A DNA stretch of 64,000 nt from Bacteroidota bacterium (GTDB lineage: Bacteria; Bacteroidota; Bacteroidia; Chitinophagales; Chitinophagaceae): assembly GCA_018970395.1 (NCBI GenBank), contig JAGWWM010000005.1:1-64000 (forward strand). Reading direction: 5' to 3'. The notes below the pieces were generated by a model. The model searched no databases. It was given only the letters and a program-made list of their open reading frames with translations, and was not told the origin of the DNA. Below are positions 9,337-17,622 of this stretch, one piece after another. Within the stretch, counting starts at the first letter, position 1, and the number at the start of each line of letters is the position of its first letter. Position numbers and translations under genes: made by a program.

Positions 9337-9726
9337 ATGACCAAACAAGATCATATAGCCTATTGGAAAAACTCTTCAAACGAGGATTGGGAGACCGCTC
9401 TCTACAATTATGAAGGGAAAAGGAGTGTTCCGGCGCTTTTCTTTCTTCATTTAAGTGTGGAGAAGATGTTGAAGGCAATATGGGTTAAGGATAATCTATC
9501 CAATACTCCACCATTTACACATGACCTTCAGAAAATAGCAGGTGAGACTGATTTGGAATGGGATGCCGTTCATTTTGATTATTTAAGTGTTGTGAATAAC
9601 TGGAATATTGAAGCAAGATATCCTGATTATAAACATACCCTGCATAAAATTGCTACCTCAAAATATATGCAAATGCATGTAGATAAAGTAAAAGCTTTAT
9701 TGCAATGGTTACAAGAAAAACTATAA
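9337..9726 (+). CDS. HEPN domain protein (MNT-associated), second copy
   Basis: YWKNSSNEDWETALYNYEGKRSVPALFFLHLSVEKMLKAIWVKDNLSNTPPFTHDL; ARYPDYKHTLHK. Confidence 0.85.
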   Translation: MTKQDHIAYWKNSSNEDWETALYNYEGKRSVPALFFLHLSVEKMLKAIWVKDNLSNTPPFTHDLQKIAGETDLEWDAVHFDYLSVVNNWNIEARYPDYKHTLHKIATSKYMQMHVDKVKALLQWLQEKL

Positions 9727-10034
9727 TATCTAAAACGAGTCAGTTTATAGAAGAGCTCCGAAACGAGGGAATTGACCCGGTTCGTGTTTTCTTGTTCGGA
9801 TCTTATGCAAAGGGCACCTGTAATGATCACAGTGATATTGATATTGCGATATGGGCAAAAGGTTTTTCCGGCATCCGCTCATTGGATATTGAAATAATTT
9901 CTCATTTACTTAAAAAGTACAAACTTTTTGAAATGCACACTTTTTCTGAAGTTCTTGATTTAGATGATCCATATCAACAGGAAATCATTTTATCAGGTAT
10001 TGACCTTGCAAATGAAATTCCCATAACGGCCTGA
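9705..10034 (+). CDS. MNT-type minimal nucleotidyltransferase, second copy
   Basis: RVFLFGSYAKGTCNDHSDIDIAIWAKG; overlaps the HEPN gene. Confidence 0.9.
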   Translation: MVTRKTIISKTSQFIEELRNEGIDPVRVFLFGSYAKGTCNDHSDIDIAIWAKGFSGIRSLDIEIISHLLKKYKLFEMHTFSEVLDLDDPYQQEIILSGIDLANEIPITA

Positions 10035-10059
10035 CAATGATAAACAAATACGGTCTGCT

Positions 10060-10193
10060 CGTCATGTTGAGCGATAGCGAAACAGCTCAAAAAGAACTCA
10101 AAAGTCAAAAGTCAACACCAATTAAAACTTTTAGGTTTTGCCTTTAGAATTTTGACTTAAACATGAGATCCTTCGCTTACGCTCAGGATGACG
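10060..10193. repeat. paired-hairpin repeat
   Basis: Same two arms with heptad spacer. Confidence 0.9.
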
Positions 10194-10288
10194 CTACCGA
10201 AATGTGTGGCGCTGGTAAGGCAGAACGCGCGGAGCGATCGAGCCGACAACCTGACAACAGTGTAGCCGACAACCCGCCGCAGGCGACG

Positions 10289-10351
10289 ACAACCTCCAAC
10301 CCACAACCTCCAACCCACAACATACAACATACAACTTACAACCTCCAACCC
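10289..10351 (+). repeat. nine in-phase ACAACCT-type heptads ending 2 nt before a start codon
   Basis: acaacct ccaaccc acaacct ccaaccc acaacat acaacat acaactt acaacct ccaaccc cc ATG. Confidence 0.95.
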
Positions 10352-10353
10352 CC

Positions 10354-11235
10354 ATGCCCTTCTTCTCCATCATAACCCCCTCTTACAACAGAGCGCATAT
10401 CATCGGGCAGGCGATCAATTCGGTGTTGACACAGTCCTTTACTGACTTTGAATTCATTATTGTAGATGATGGCAGTACAGATGATACGGAGAAGGTAGTA
10501 CAGGCTTTTGGAGACACTAGAATTCAATACATTAAACAGGAGAATAAAGGCGTTTGTGCAGCAAGAAATACCGGTATCAGAAATGCAAAGGCTCCGTATA
10601 TTACTTTTCTGGACTCCGATGATCAGGCCTTACCTAATTGGTTGGATGATTTTTACAATACCATCAATCTTAAGACTCCCGACCTCGTTTTCTGCGATAT
10701 GCAGGTAATTGACAATCAGAAAAATTGTAAAATACGAAGAGCTGAATATCCATACCGAGAGGATCAGTATTCGGATAATGGGTTATATATGCCCGGTAGT
10801 TTTTGTATTGCTAAGCATTTGTTGGATAAACTAGGAGGATTTGATGAAAATATTCGCTTCGGAGAATTCACTGAATTGATGTTCTCCTGTATGAATTATA
10901 CCACCGTAAGATTATTTACCCAAAAAGCCGGGATCATCTATTATCCTTCTGTAGATGGAGGAGGTAAAAATCAGGTTAATAAAATCAATGCCAGTCTTTA
11001 TTTGATTCAGAAGCATCCCCAGTATTTCAAAAATAAACCGAATGTACTACTATTGTATTATCAGAATATAGCCGTCTCACATGCTCAGCTGAAGCAGTGG
11101 AGCAAGGCCTCGGGGTATTTTATCAAAGCATATTTTGTCCAGCCAAGTAATTTAAAAACACTTGTCCGTTTTTTCATCAGCCTCATCCCGTTTCTCAGAG
11201 ATCGCGTATGGCCAGATTTTAAATCAAGAACATAG
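10354..11235 (+). CDS. GT2 family glycosyltransferase
   Basis: MPFFSIITPSYNRAHIIGQAINSVLTQSFTDFEFIIVDDGSTDDT. Confidence 0.92.
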   Translation: MPFFSIITPSYNRAHIIGQAINSVLTQSFTDFEFIIVDDGSTDDTEKVVQAFGDTRIQYIKQENKGVCAARNTGIRNAKAPYITFLDSDDQALPNWLDDFYNTINLKTPDLVFCDMQVIDNQKNCKIRRAEYPYREDQYSDNGLYMPGSFCIAKHLLDKLGGFDENIRFGEFTELMFSCMNYTTVRLFTQKAGIIYYPSVDGGGKNQVNKINASLYLIQKHPQYFKNKPNVLLLYYQNIAVSHAQLKQWSKASGYFIKAYFVQPSNLKTLVRFFISLIPFLRDRVWPDFKSRT

Positions 11236-11321
11236 AATCTTTAAATTAACACTAAATCTAGATCGCGAAAAAACCGGGAAGTTTACATTTTCTTCTATAA
11301 AAATTTATTTATTATATTATA

Positions 11322-11861
11322 ATGCTTAAATATTTATTACAAGATTTACATCGGTATAAAAAAAAATCAAGAAATATTCTATCAACATTTTTTTTTATAC
11401 CCGGTTGCCGTTATATGTTTACTTTCCGAGCATGTCAATTTTTTTCAAAATATAATCCATTAGGTATTCTTTTTCGAATTTGGAACAAACGAATGCAAGT
11501 GAAATATGGCTTTCAGTTTCTACATACATGCAAGATTGGGAGTGGGCTATTTATGGCACATTATGGCAATATCGTAATCAATACAAATTCGCAATTAGGG
11601 AATAACTGTAATATAGCACAGGGAGTTACTATAGGTAATACCAAACGTGGCAGAAAAAAAGGAAATCCAATCATAGGCAACAGAGTTTGGATTGGCACAA
11701 ATGCAGTAATCGTCGGAAATATAAAAATTGGAGATGATGTGTTAATCGCTCCACTAAGCTATATAAATTTTGATGTACCTTCTAATGCAGTAGTTGCAGG
11801 GAATCCTGCTGTAATTATTAATTACAATGGGAGTTCGGGATACGTTGAAAATTTAGCATAA
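11322..11861 (+). CDS. serine acetyltransferase-like hexapeptide-repeat acyltransferase
   Basis: NNCNIAQGVTIGNTKRGRKKGNPIIGNRVWIGTNAVIVGNIKIGDDVLIAPLSYINFDVPSNAVVAGNPA. Confidence 0.85.
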   Translation: MLKYLLQDLHRYKKKSRNILSTFFFIPGCRYMFTFRACQFFSKYNPLGILFRIWNKRMQVKYGFQFLHTCKIGSGLFMAHYGNIVINTNSQLGNNCNIAQGVTIGNTKRGRKKGNPIIGNRVWIGTNAVIVGNIKIGDDVLIAPLSYINFDVPSNAVVAGNPAVIINYNGSSGYVENLA

Positions 11862-11917
11862 TTATCTGCGGTGTAATTTTTTTAGTAAATCAATCTCATT
11901 TACAGCAAACTTCAATT

Positions 11918-12820
11918 ATGAGTTTTAAGTATGCTTGTTTTGTAATGACGTATAAGCGGCCGGAACAGTTGCGGCAAACCGTGACTGTACTGAATAATCA
12001 AGAGTTAGTCCCAGAAGTGATACTCATTGTAGATAACGATCCGGAAGAAACTGCTAAAGAGATTGCGCTTCATTTAAACTGCTTGTACCTACCTGTGGGC
12101 TACAATTCAGGACCAGCCGGGGGCGCAGCCTTTGGTCTGAGGGCACTTTTTGAGCGGGGTCATGAATGGGTATTGTGGATAGATGATGATGATCCTCCGG
12201 TGTTTTATGACACCATAAATCAACTCGCATCGTTGGTAGCTACCTCATCTTCCCAAAGACCCATTGGGGTGGTGGGGGCAGTTGGGGAGTGGTTTGATAG
12301 AAATGCAGCCAAAGTAAAAAGAATACCGGATGCACAACTCAAAGGAGTCATTGAAGTAGATAATGTCTCCGGAAACATGATGCCTTTAGTAAACCGTCTG
12401 GTTTATGAAAAAGGGATTCTGCCAGATTCTTCTTTATTTTTTGGATTTGAAGATCTCGACTTTTGTCTTGCAGTAAAAAGAGGAGGTTTCAAGGTAGTTA
12501 TTTCAGGAGAAGAACTGTATCGGCATCGGCAATATTATAATCGGCTAAAACTATCTAAATCTCTTTATTATCCAAAGGAGTTGAATCGTCTTTGGCGGGA
12601 ATACTATACCACAAGGAGCCTTTTTAATATACTCTTTAGAAGGGAACGAGCTTATCTCGGAACTTGCTTTTTTTTTATACGGATGCTTTTCAAAATAATC
12701 TATGGATTCAGGTTTGGGTTTCAATACGGACAAAAAAATTTCTTCTTCCTCAGTAAAGGGCTATTCGATGGGTTGACCCAAAAAATGGGAATGAGGGTAT
12801 CACCCGTAGCAAAAGTATAG
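11918..12820 (+). CDS. GT2-like glycosyltransferase
   Basis: CFVMTYKRPEQLRQTVTVLNNQ...IVDNDPEE...NSGPAGGAAFGLRAL...WIDDDDPP. Confidence 0.85.
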   Translation: MSFKYACFVMTYKRPEQLRQTVTVLNNQELVPEVILIVDNDPEETAKEIALHLNCLYLPVGYNSGPAGGAAFGLRALFERGHEWVLWIDDDDPPVFYDTINQLASLVATSSSQRPIGVVGAVGEWFDRNAAKVKRIPDAQLKGVIEVDNVSGNMMPLVNRLVYEKGILPDSSLFFGFEDLDFCLAVKRGGFKVVISGEELYRHRQYYNRLKLSKSLYYPKELNRLWREYYTTRSLFNILFRRERAYLGTCFFFIRMLFKIIYGFRFGFQYGQKNFFFLSKGLFDGLTQKMGMRVSPVAKV

Positions 12821-12847
12821 GGGTAATAAATTTCTTTTTTTCTTAAG

Positions 12848-14704
12848 ATGTGCGGAATATTAGGTCAGGTATCATTGCATGAGCCGGTAAATGAAGCCGC
12901 TCTTCAAACTGGATTAAGTGCAATTAAGCATCGCGGTCCCGATGCATCAGGTTCATGGAGTGATGAAACAGGTAAACTATGGCTCGGTCATCGCCGTCTC
13001 AGTATTATTGATCTGAGCGATACCGGTGCCCAACCCATGGATAGTCCGGATGGTCGTCTTGTGGTGGTCTTCAATGGGGAAATATATAATTTCATAGAAC
13101 TTAAGCAGGAATTATTTCAGAAAGGTTATAGCTTCAATGGTCATAGTGATACGGAAGTGCTCATTCATGCCTGGCATCAATGGGGAAGCGATTGTCTCCA
13201 AAGACTTAAGGGGATGTTTGCCTTTGCTTTGTTTGATCAGCAAAAACAAAAGCTTTACTGTGCCCGAGATCGGGCGGGTGAAAAACCACTCTACTTCACC
13301 ACCCAAAACGGCGGCTTTGCTTTTGCCTCCGAACTGAAAGCATTATTATCCGTTTTTCCCTCCGCTCCTAAAGTCAATCCAACGGCCTTGCATGCCTTAC
13401 TGGGATGGGGCTATGTGCCGGGCAAACAATGCATTTTGGAAGGGTATGAAAAACTCGAGCCGGGCTGCTATCTCGAATACGATATTGCTCATCATACGCT
13501 AGTCAAACATCGCTACTGGTCGCTGCCTGTATTAGAAGCAACAAAGCCGGATCTTATACAACTAGAAACCGAACTCGATCAACTGCTCGAGCATTCGGTT
13601 CGGAATCAACTGGTGGCTGATGTACCTGTGGGGATATTGTTGAGTGGCGGGCTCGATAGTAGTCTCATCACGGCTTATGCCGCTGCTCATCTCAGCAAGC
13701 TGAAAACCTATACGGTCAGTTTTCCGGGTTATGGGAGTGGCGATGAAGCCCCTTATGCCCGACTGATCGCCAATTATTTTGGTACAGAGCACACAGAAAT
13801 ACAAACTTCCCAACCGGAGCCGGAACTGCTCTTCAAGATGGCGCATCAGTTTGATGAACCCATGACCGATCCTTCACTGGTGCCTACCTATCTGCTCTCA
13901 AAAGCCATCCGGGAACATTGCACCGTAGCACTAGGAGGAGATGGGGGAGATGAGTTATTCGGCGGATATGATCGCTATCAGCAATGGTTATCCATGGAAC
14001 ACCAATGGCAATCCATTCCGTTGATATTTCGAAAATTATTGAGCAACGCTGCCCAATCATTCCTGCCGATAGGTTTCAGAGGCCGATATTATCTGCAACA
14101 AATCGGTACGGATTTTAATCGCACCATTCCTCAGGTAGATCCGCTTTTTGAACCCGCAGAAAGAAAAGGCTTGCTTGGGCAATCTTTCCCGCTTATCCAT
14201 AACAAGAATTGGAGAGATACCCTGCTTCAAAATGGGAGTGATTTGGCCGATCGAGCCATGCGGACCGATTTCAGCTCTTACATGCCTGATGATATCCTCG
14301 TGAAGGTAGATCGCGCTTCCATGCTCGCTTCCCTGGAAGTAAGAGCTCCTTTACTGGATGCCTCCATTATTGATTTTGCATTCAGAAAAATCCCCACCTC
14401 GCTCAAGGTAACCAGATACGATAAGAAAATATTGTTGAAACGCGTTGCTACCAAAAGATTACCCCCCTCCTTTAATTTTAAGCGCAAACAGGGTTTCGTT
14501 CCTCCCATGGAAATATGGATGCGCGATAAAAAATGGGCGGATTTTATAAAAGACCATCTCCTCGGTAACAGCGATAGCTGGTTTGATAAAGAATATATCT
14601 CAACCCTCTGGAAAGGACAACAGCAAGGACGATTCAATAAAAAAAGATTATTCACCCTGCTCATGATCGAGCTGTGGCGGAAGGAATATAAAGTGAGTAT
14701 GTAA
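12848..14704 (+). CDS. asnB: asparagine synthase (glutamine-hydrolyzing)
   Basis: MCGILGQVSLHE...RGPDASG...LLSGGLDSSLITAYA...VDRASMLASLEVRAPLLD. Confidence 0.94.
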   Translation: MCGILGQVSLHEPVNEAALQTGLSAIKHRGPDASGSWSDETGKLWLGHRRLSIIDLSDTGAQPMDSPDGRLVVVFNGEIYNFIELKQELFQKGYSFNGHSDTEVLIHAWHQWGSDCLQRLKGMFAFALFDQQKQKLYCARDRAGEKPLYFTTQNGGFAFASELKALLSVFPSAPKVNPTALHALLGWGYVPGKQCILEGYEKLEPGCYLEYDIAHHTLVKHRYWSLPVLEATKPDLIQLETELDQLLEHSVRNQLVADVPVGILLSGGLDSSLITAYAAAHLSKLKTYTVSFPGYGSGDEAPYARLIANYFGTEHTEIQTSQPEPELLFKMAHQFDEPMTDPSLVPTYLLSKAIREHCTVALGGDGGDELFGGYDRYQQWLSMEHQWQSIPLIFRKLLSNAAQSFLPIGFRGRYYLQQIGTDFNRTIPQVDPLFEPAERKGLLGQSFPLIHNKNWRDTLLQNGSDLADRAMRTDFSSYMPDDILVKVDRASMLASLEVRAPLLDASIIDFAFRKIPTSLKVTRYDKKILLKRVATKRLPPSFNFKRKQGFVPPMEIWMRDKKWADFIKDHLLGNSDSWFDKEYISTLWKGQQQGRFNKKRLFTLLMIELWRKEYKVSM

Positions 14705-14726
14705 CAGTTAACAGATCATTAGAATG

Positions 14727-14758
14727 TATCCCCCTCTGGAGGGGGACTAAGGGGGAGG
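14727..14758. repeat. C5/G5 palindromic repeat
   Basis: TATCCCCCTCTGGAGGGGGACTAAGGGGGAGG. Confidence 0.9.
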
Positions 14759-14802
14759 AATTCAAAGGTTTCATTATCGGTTGTTTGTTGTTGGGTTAGA
14801 AG

Positions 14803-14884
14803 CGTCATGTTGAGCGACAGCGAAACATCTCATGATTAGAAGTGTTCTCCATCAGCAGATCCTTCGCTTCCGCTCAGGATGACG
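14803..14884. repeat. paired-hairpin repeat
   Basis: CGTCATGTTGAGCGACAGCGAAACATCTCAT ... AGATCCTTCGCTTCCGCTCAGGATGACG. Confidence 0.9.
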
Positions 14885-15147
14885 CTACCAAAATGTGGCA
14901 CTGGCAAGGCAGAACGCGCGGGCAGGTTCGTTTTTCGTCTTTCGTTACTCGTTTTTCGTATTTTTCGATAAACGATAAACGAACAACGATCAACGATTCA
15001 GACAACCACGACAACAGCCACCCCAAGCATAAGCTTTTTTTTAAATTATTTTTTTCGTAATTTCAATGTATGGAAGTGCTTAAAATTTGAAATATTAAAC
15101 CCCAAAGTGCTAACATAATAAATCACAAAATTGAATAAATTCGTATT

Positions 15148-15453
15148 ATGAACGCCATCAAAATAAACGTAAATAGACAAATAGACGGGTACACATTTAG
15201 TATTGCTCCGAGCATAAGAGATTTTATAAAACGTTTATTTCCAAATGCCCATCCGGCGAATAATATTTTTGTGGGATATGATATGAAAAGCAATTTTGAT
15301 GACTATATAGGAAAGTTAGAGAATCATATTTATCCTGCACTTTTAGGTGTGGAAAATAATAATGATCTTAAAAGCATTGATGAAATTATTTTTATTGACA
15401 CGCTAACCGGAAATATTTTACATAAATTAACACCTAGTGACGAAAAAGTTTAA
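15148..15453 (+). CDS. uncharacterised protein, first gene of a two-gene unit
   Basis: 101-aa ORF overlapping the start of the next ORF (15437). Confidence 0.6.
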   Translation: MNAIKINVNRQIDGYTFSIAPSIRDFIKRLFPNAHPANNIFVGYDMKSNFDDYIGKLENHIYPALLGVENNNDLKSIDEIIFIDTLTGNILHKLTPSDEKV

Positions 15454-15913
15454 TCAGTACTTGGGAAAAGCCGGCCACCTAAGTATAATGTCTGAATTTT
15501 TGATGCTCGGCTGGAATGTTGCTATACCTGAAGTTGATAATGGAGACGATATTTTTGTTGTACAGGACGACAATGGGATATTACGAAGAGTTCAGGTAAA
15601 AACTTCGATGTCTACAGGCCGAAGAAACAGCTTTAGTGCTCAATTCTATGTATCCATTCAAAATCTTAAAAACATCACAAATATTCTCGTTCATTATGTT
15701 TTTTTGGTCAGGCATAATAATGAATGGTATAAACCGATTATCATTAGACAAGACTATTTACTAGATCATTTCGAGAAGAATAATTTTCAGTCTGACACAA
15801 AAGATAGTCTTACATTATATTTTTCATATAGTGAAAATAAAGTAATATGTTCCGGTTTTGATTTTAGCAAATACGTTTCTGATTTCAGCGATTTCCCCAA
15901 AATTGAGCATTAA
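15437..15913 (+). CDS. uncharacterised protein with PD-(D/E)XK-like nuclease signature
   Basis: GTG start; GHLSIMSEFLMLGWNVAIPEVDNGDDIFVVQDDNGILRRVQVKTS resembles an E...D...QxK core. Confidence 0.55.
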   Translation: MTKKFNQYLGKAGHLSIMSEFLMLGWNVAIPEVDNGDDIFVVQDDNGILRRVQVKTSMSTGRRNSFSAQFYVSIQNLKNITNILVHYVFLVRHNNEWYKPIIIRQDYLLDHFEKNNFQSDTKDSLTLYFSYSENKVICSGFDFSKYVSDFSDFPKIEH

Positions 15914-15973
15914 CCCATGCACCGCGTGTTGACACCTTTCCTGGTTTTAACTTTTGAGTTTTGACTTTAATAT

Positions 15974-16002
15974 GAGATCCTTCACTTACGCTCAGAATGA
16001 CG
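15974..16002. repeat. single arm of the paired-hairpin repeat
   Basis: GAGATCCTTCACTTACGCTCAGAATGACG. Confidence 0.8.
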
Positions 16003-16157
16003 CTACCAAAATGTGGCGCTGGCAAGGCAGAGCGCGGGGAAGAAGTTGAATGTTGAAGGTTGTAAGTAAAATCAAAAACGCACTACATTAGTGCAATAAT
16101 ATCATAAAAAAGCCCTATAATTATACAATATTTGATAAATGAGGTTCAGTTTTTTAA

Positions 16158-16321
16158 ATGGAGCATTTGTTTCAATACTCAAATCAATTAATATCTCAGG
16201 TCAGTACGGCCTTTAAACGTTATGCACATAAGGACATTAACTAGGCTATGTAGTGAAAGACGATATTGAAACAAGCTATCAAAACACCATACCCTTGTGG
16301 CAATTCGGACTTTTGTATTAA
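16158..16321 (+). pseudogene. internally deleted AAA_14/DUF4143-type ATPase remnant
   Basis: 16158-16244 encodes MEHLFQYSNQLISQVSTAFKRYAHKDIN*, 16247-16321 encodes YVVKDDIETSYQNTIPLWQFGLLY*; these read as the N- and C-terminus of this ATPase family with the ATPase core missing. Confidence 0.65.
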
Positions 16322-16461
16322 AACTAACCTGCAGCACTTTTCGCTTATCCTTTCGTTTTAAAGATCTTCACATTTGAATTTTATCCGGACAGCCGACAAC
16401 CCGCCGCAGGCGACGACACCCTGACACCCCTTTTCCTCCTTTTAACTTATTCCATCTTCAA

Positions 16462-17574
16462 TTGAAAGTCCTCATAACCATAGACACACTAACGCAGGGT
16501 GGTACAGAGCAAAGCATACTGGAGCTGGTGCGACATTTTTCCGAAAACACCAAAGTAGTGGTGTGTTACTTTTATCCCAACCACACACTGAAAGAGGCTT
16601 TTGAGCAATCGGGCATTCAATTGCTGTTTCTGGATATTAAACCCAAGTATCATTTTATCGATGCCATTCATGCATTGAGAAAAGTGCTTCGAAGTGAGAA
16701 TCCTGATATCGTAGTAAGCAGTCTTTACAGGGCAAATATCATCAGCCGCATAGCGTGCAGACTGGAAAAAAAACCTTTGGTCGGCACTTTTGTTGAAGAC
16801 AGTTATGGGTCAAATCGAAAGGCCACATTTCATGGGTTAGGCAGATTAAAATTTTGGTTCACCTGGATGATTGACAGATTGACCGCAGGCATCCCCACTA
16901 TTTATATCAGTAATTCAAAAGCACTGGCTTTGTCCAATAGCAGAAGCCTTGGAGTAGATGATAGGAAAATTCATGTTATTTACAGGGGCAGGGTAATAAA
17001 AAATATTCCTATCAGCAATTTACCCAAAACAACCCCGTTCAGATTTGTATGCATAAGCCGGTTATATGAAAAAAAAGGATTAACTGATCTTATTGCGGCA
17101 GCCGCTTTATTGAATCAATATGAAAATGAATTTTGCATTGATATCATAGGGGAGGGTCCGTTCAGAAACAAATTGGAAGAGCAAATTAAGAATTGTGGTT
17201 TAGAGGGAAAGGTAAATTTACCGGGTACTGTTGCAACAGCATCGCAAACCCTGATTCACTACCATGCTTTTGTTTTTCCGAGTTGGTTTGAAGGATTCAG
17301 TGGCGCTCTCGTTGAGGCGATGCTCTCCGGCATTCCCATCATCTGCAGTGATATCCCTATGAATCTCGAAGCCGTAACGCCCGATACAACTTCAAAGGTT
17401 TTCCCTGTAAAAAATGCCGATCAACTCGCGGAAAAAATGCTGTGGGTAATCAATCATTACGAAGAAGCACAGCAAATGGGAGCAAGGGCACGTGCTGAAG
17501 CTATTACCCGATTCGACATACACAACATTGCCCTTCAGTACGAAAATACCCTGAGGGAGGTGGTTGTAAGTTAA
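16462..17574 (+). CDS. GT4 family glycosyltransferase
   Basis: TTG start; TLTQGGTEQSILELVRHF...SRLYEKKGLTDLI...PSWFEGFSGALVEAMLSGIPIICSDI. Confidence 0.9.
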   Translation: MKVLITIDTLTQGGTEQSILELVRHFSENTKVVVCYFYPNHTLKEAFEQSGIQLLFLDIKPKYHFIDAIHALRKVLRSENPDIVVSSLYRANIISRIACRLEKKPLVGTFVEDSYGSNRKATFHGLGRLKFWFTWMIDRLTAGIPTIYISNSKALALSNSRSLGVDDRKIHVIYRGRVIKNIPISNLPKTTPFRFVCISRLYEKKGLTDLIAAAALLNQYENEFCIDIIGEGPFRNKLEEQIKNCGLEGKVNLPGTVATASQTLIHYHAFVFPSWFEGFSGALVEAMLSGIPIICSDIPMNLEAVTPDTTSKVFPVKNADQLAEKMLWVINHYEEAQQMGARARAEAITRFDIHNIALQYENTLREVVVS

Positions 17575-17622
17575 AACCATAATAAACCAACAACCAACAG
17601 ACCAACAACCAACAACTTAACT

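Noticed and set aside
10157-10348. ORF (-) MEVVSCMLYVVGWRLWVGG...VILSVSEGSHV
   Set aside because: Translation of heptad and hairpin repeats; no independent coding evidence.
10289-10351. Heptad arrays as CRISPR
   Set aside because: Period 7, no spacers, no cas genes in the window.
10163-10375. ORF (+) MRSFAYAQDDATEMCGAGKAERAERSSRQ...
   Set aside because: Typical spurious ORF from the GAGATCCTTCGCTTACGCTCAGGATGACG repeat running into heptads.
14842-15060. ORF (+) ...SFASAQDDATKMWHWQGRTRGQ...
   Set aside because: Same repeat-derived reading frame.
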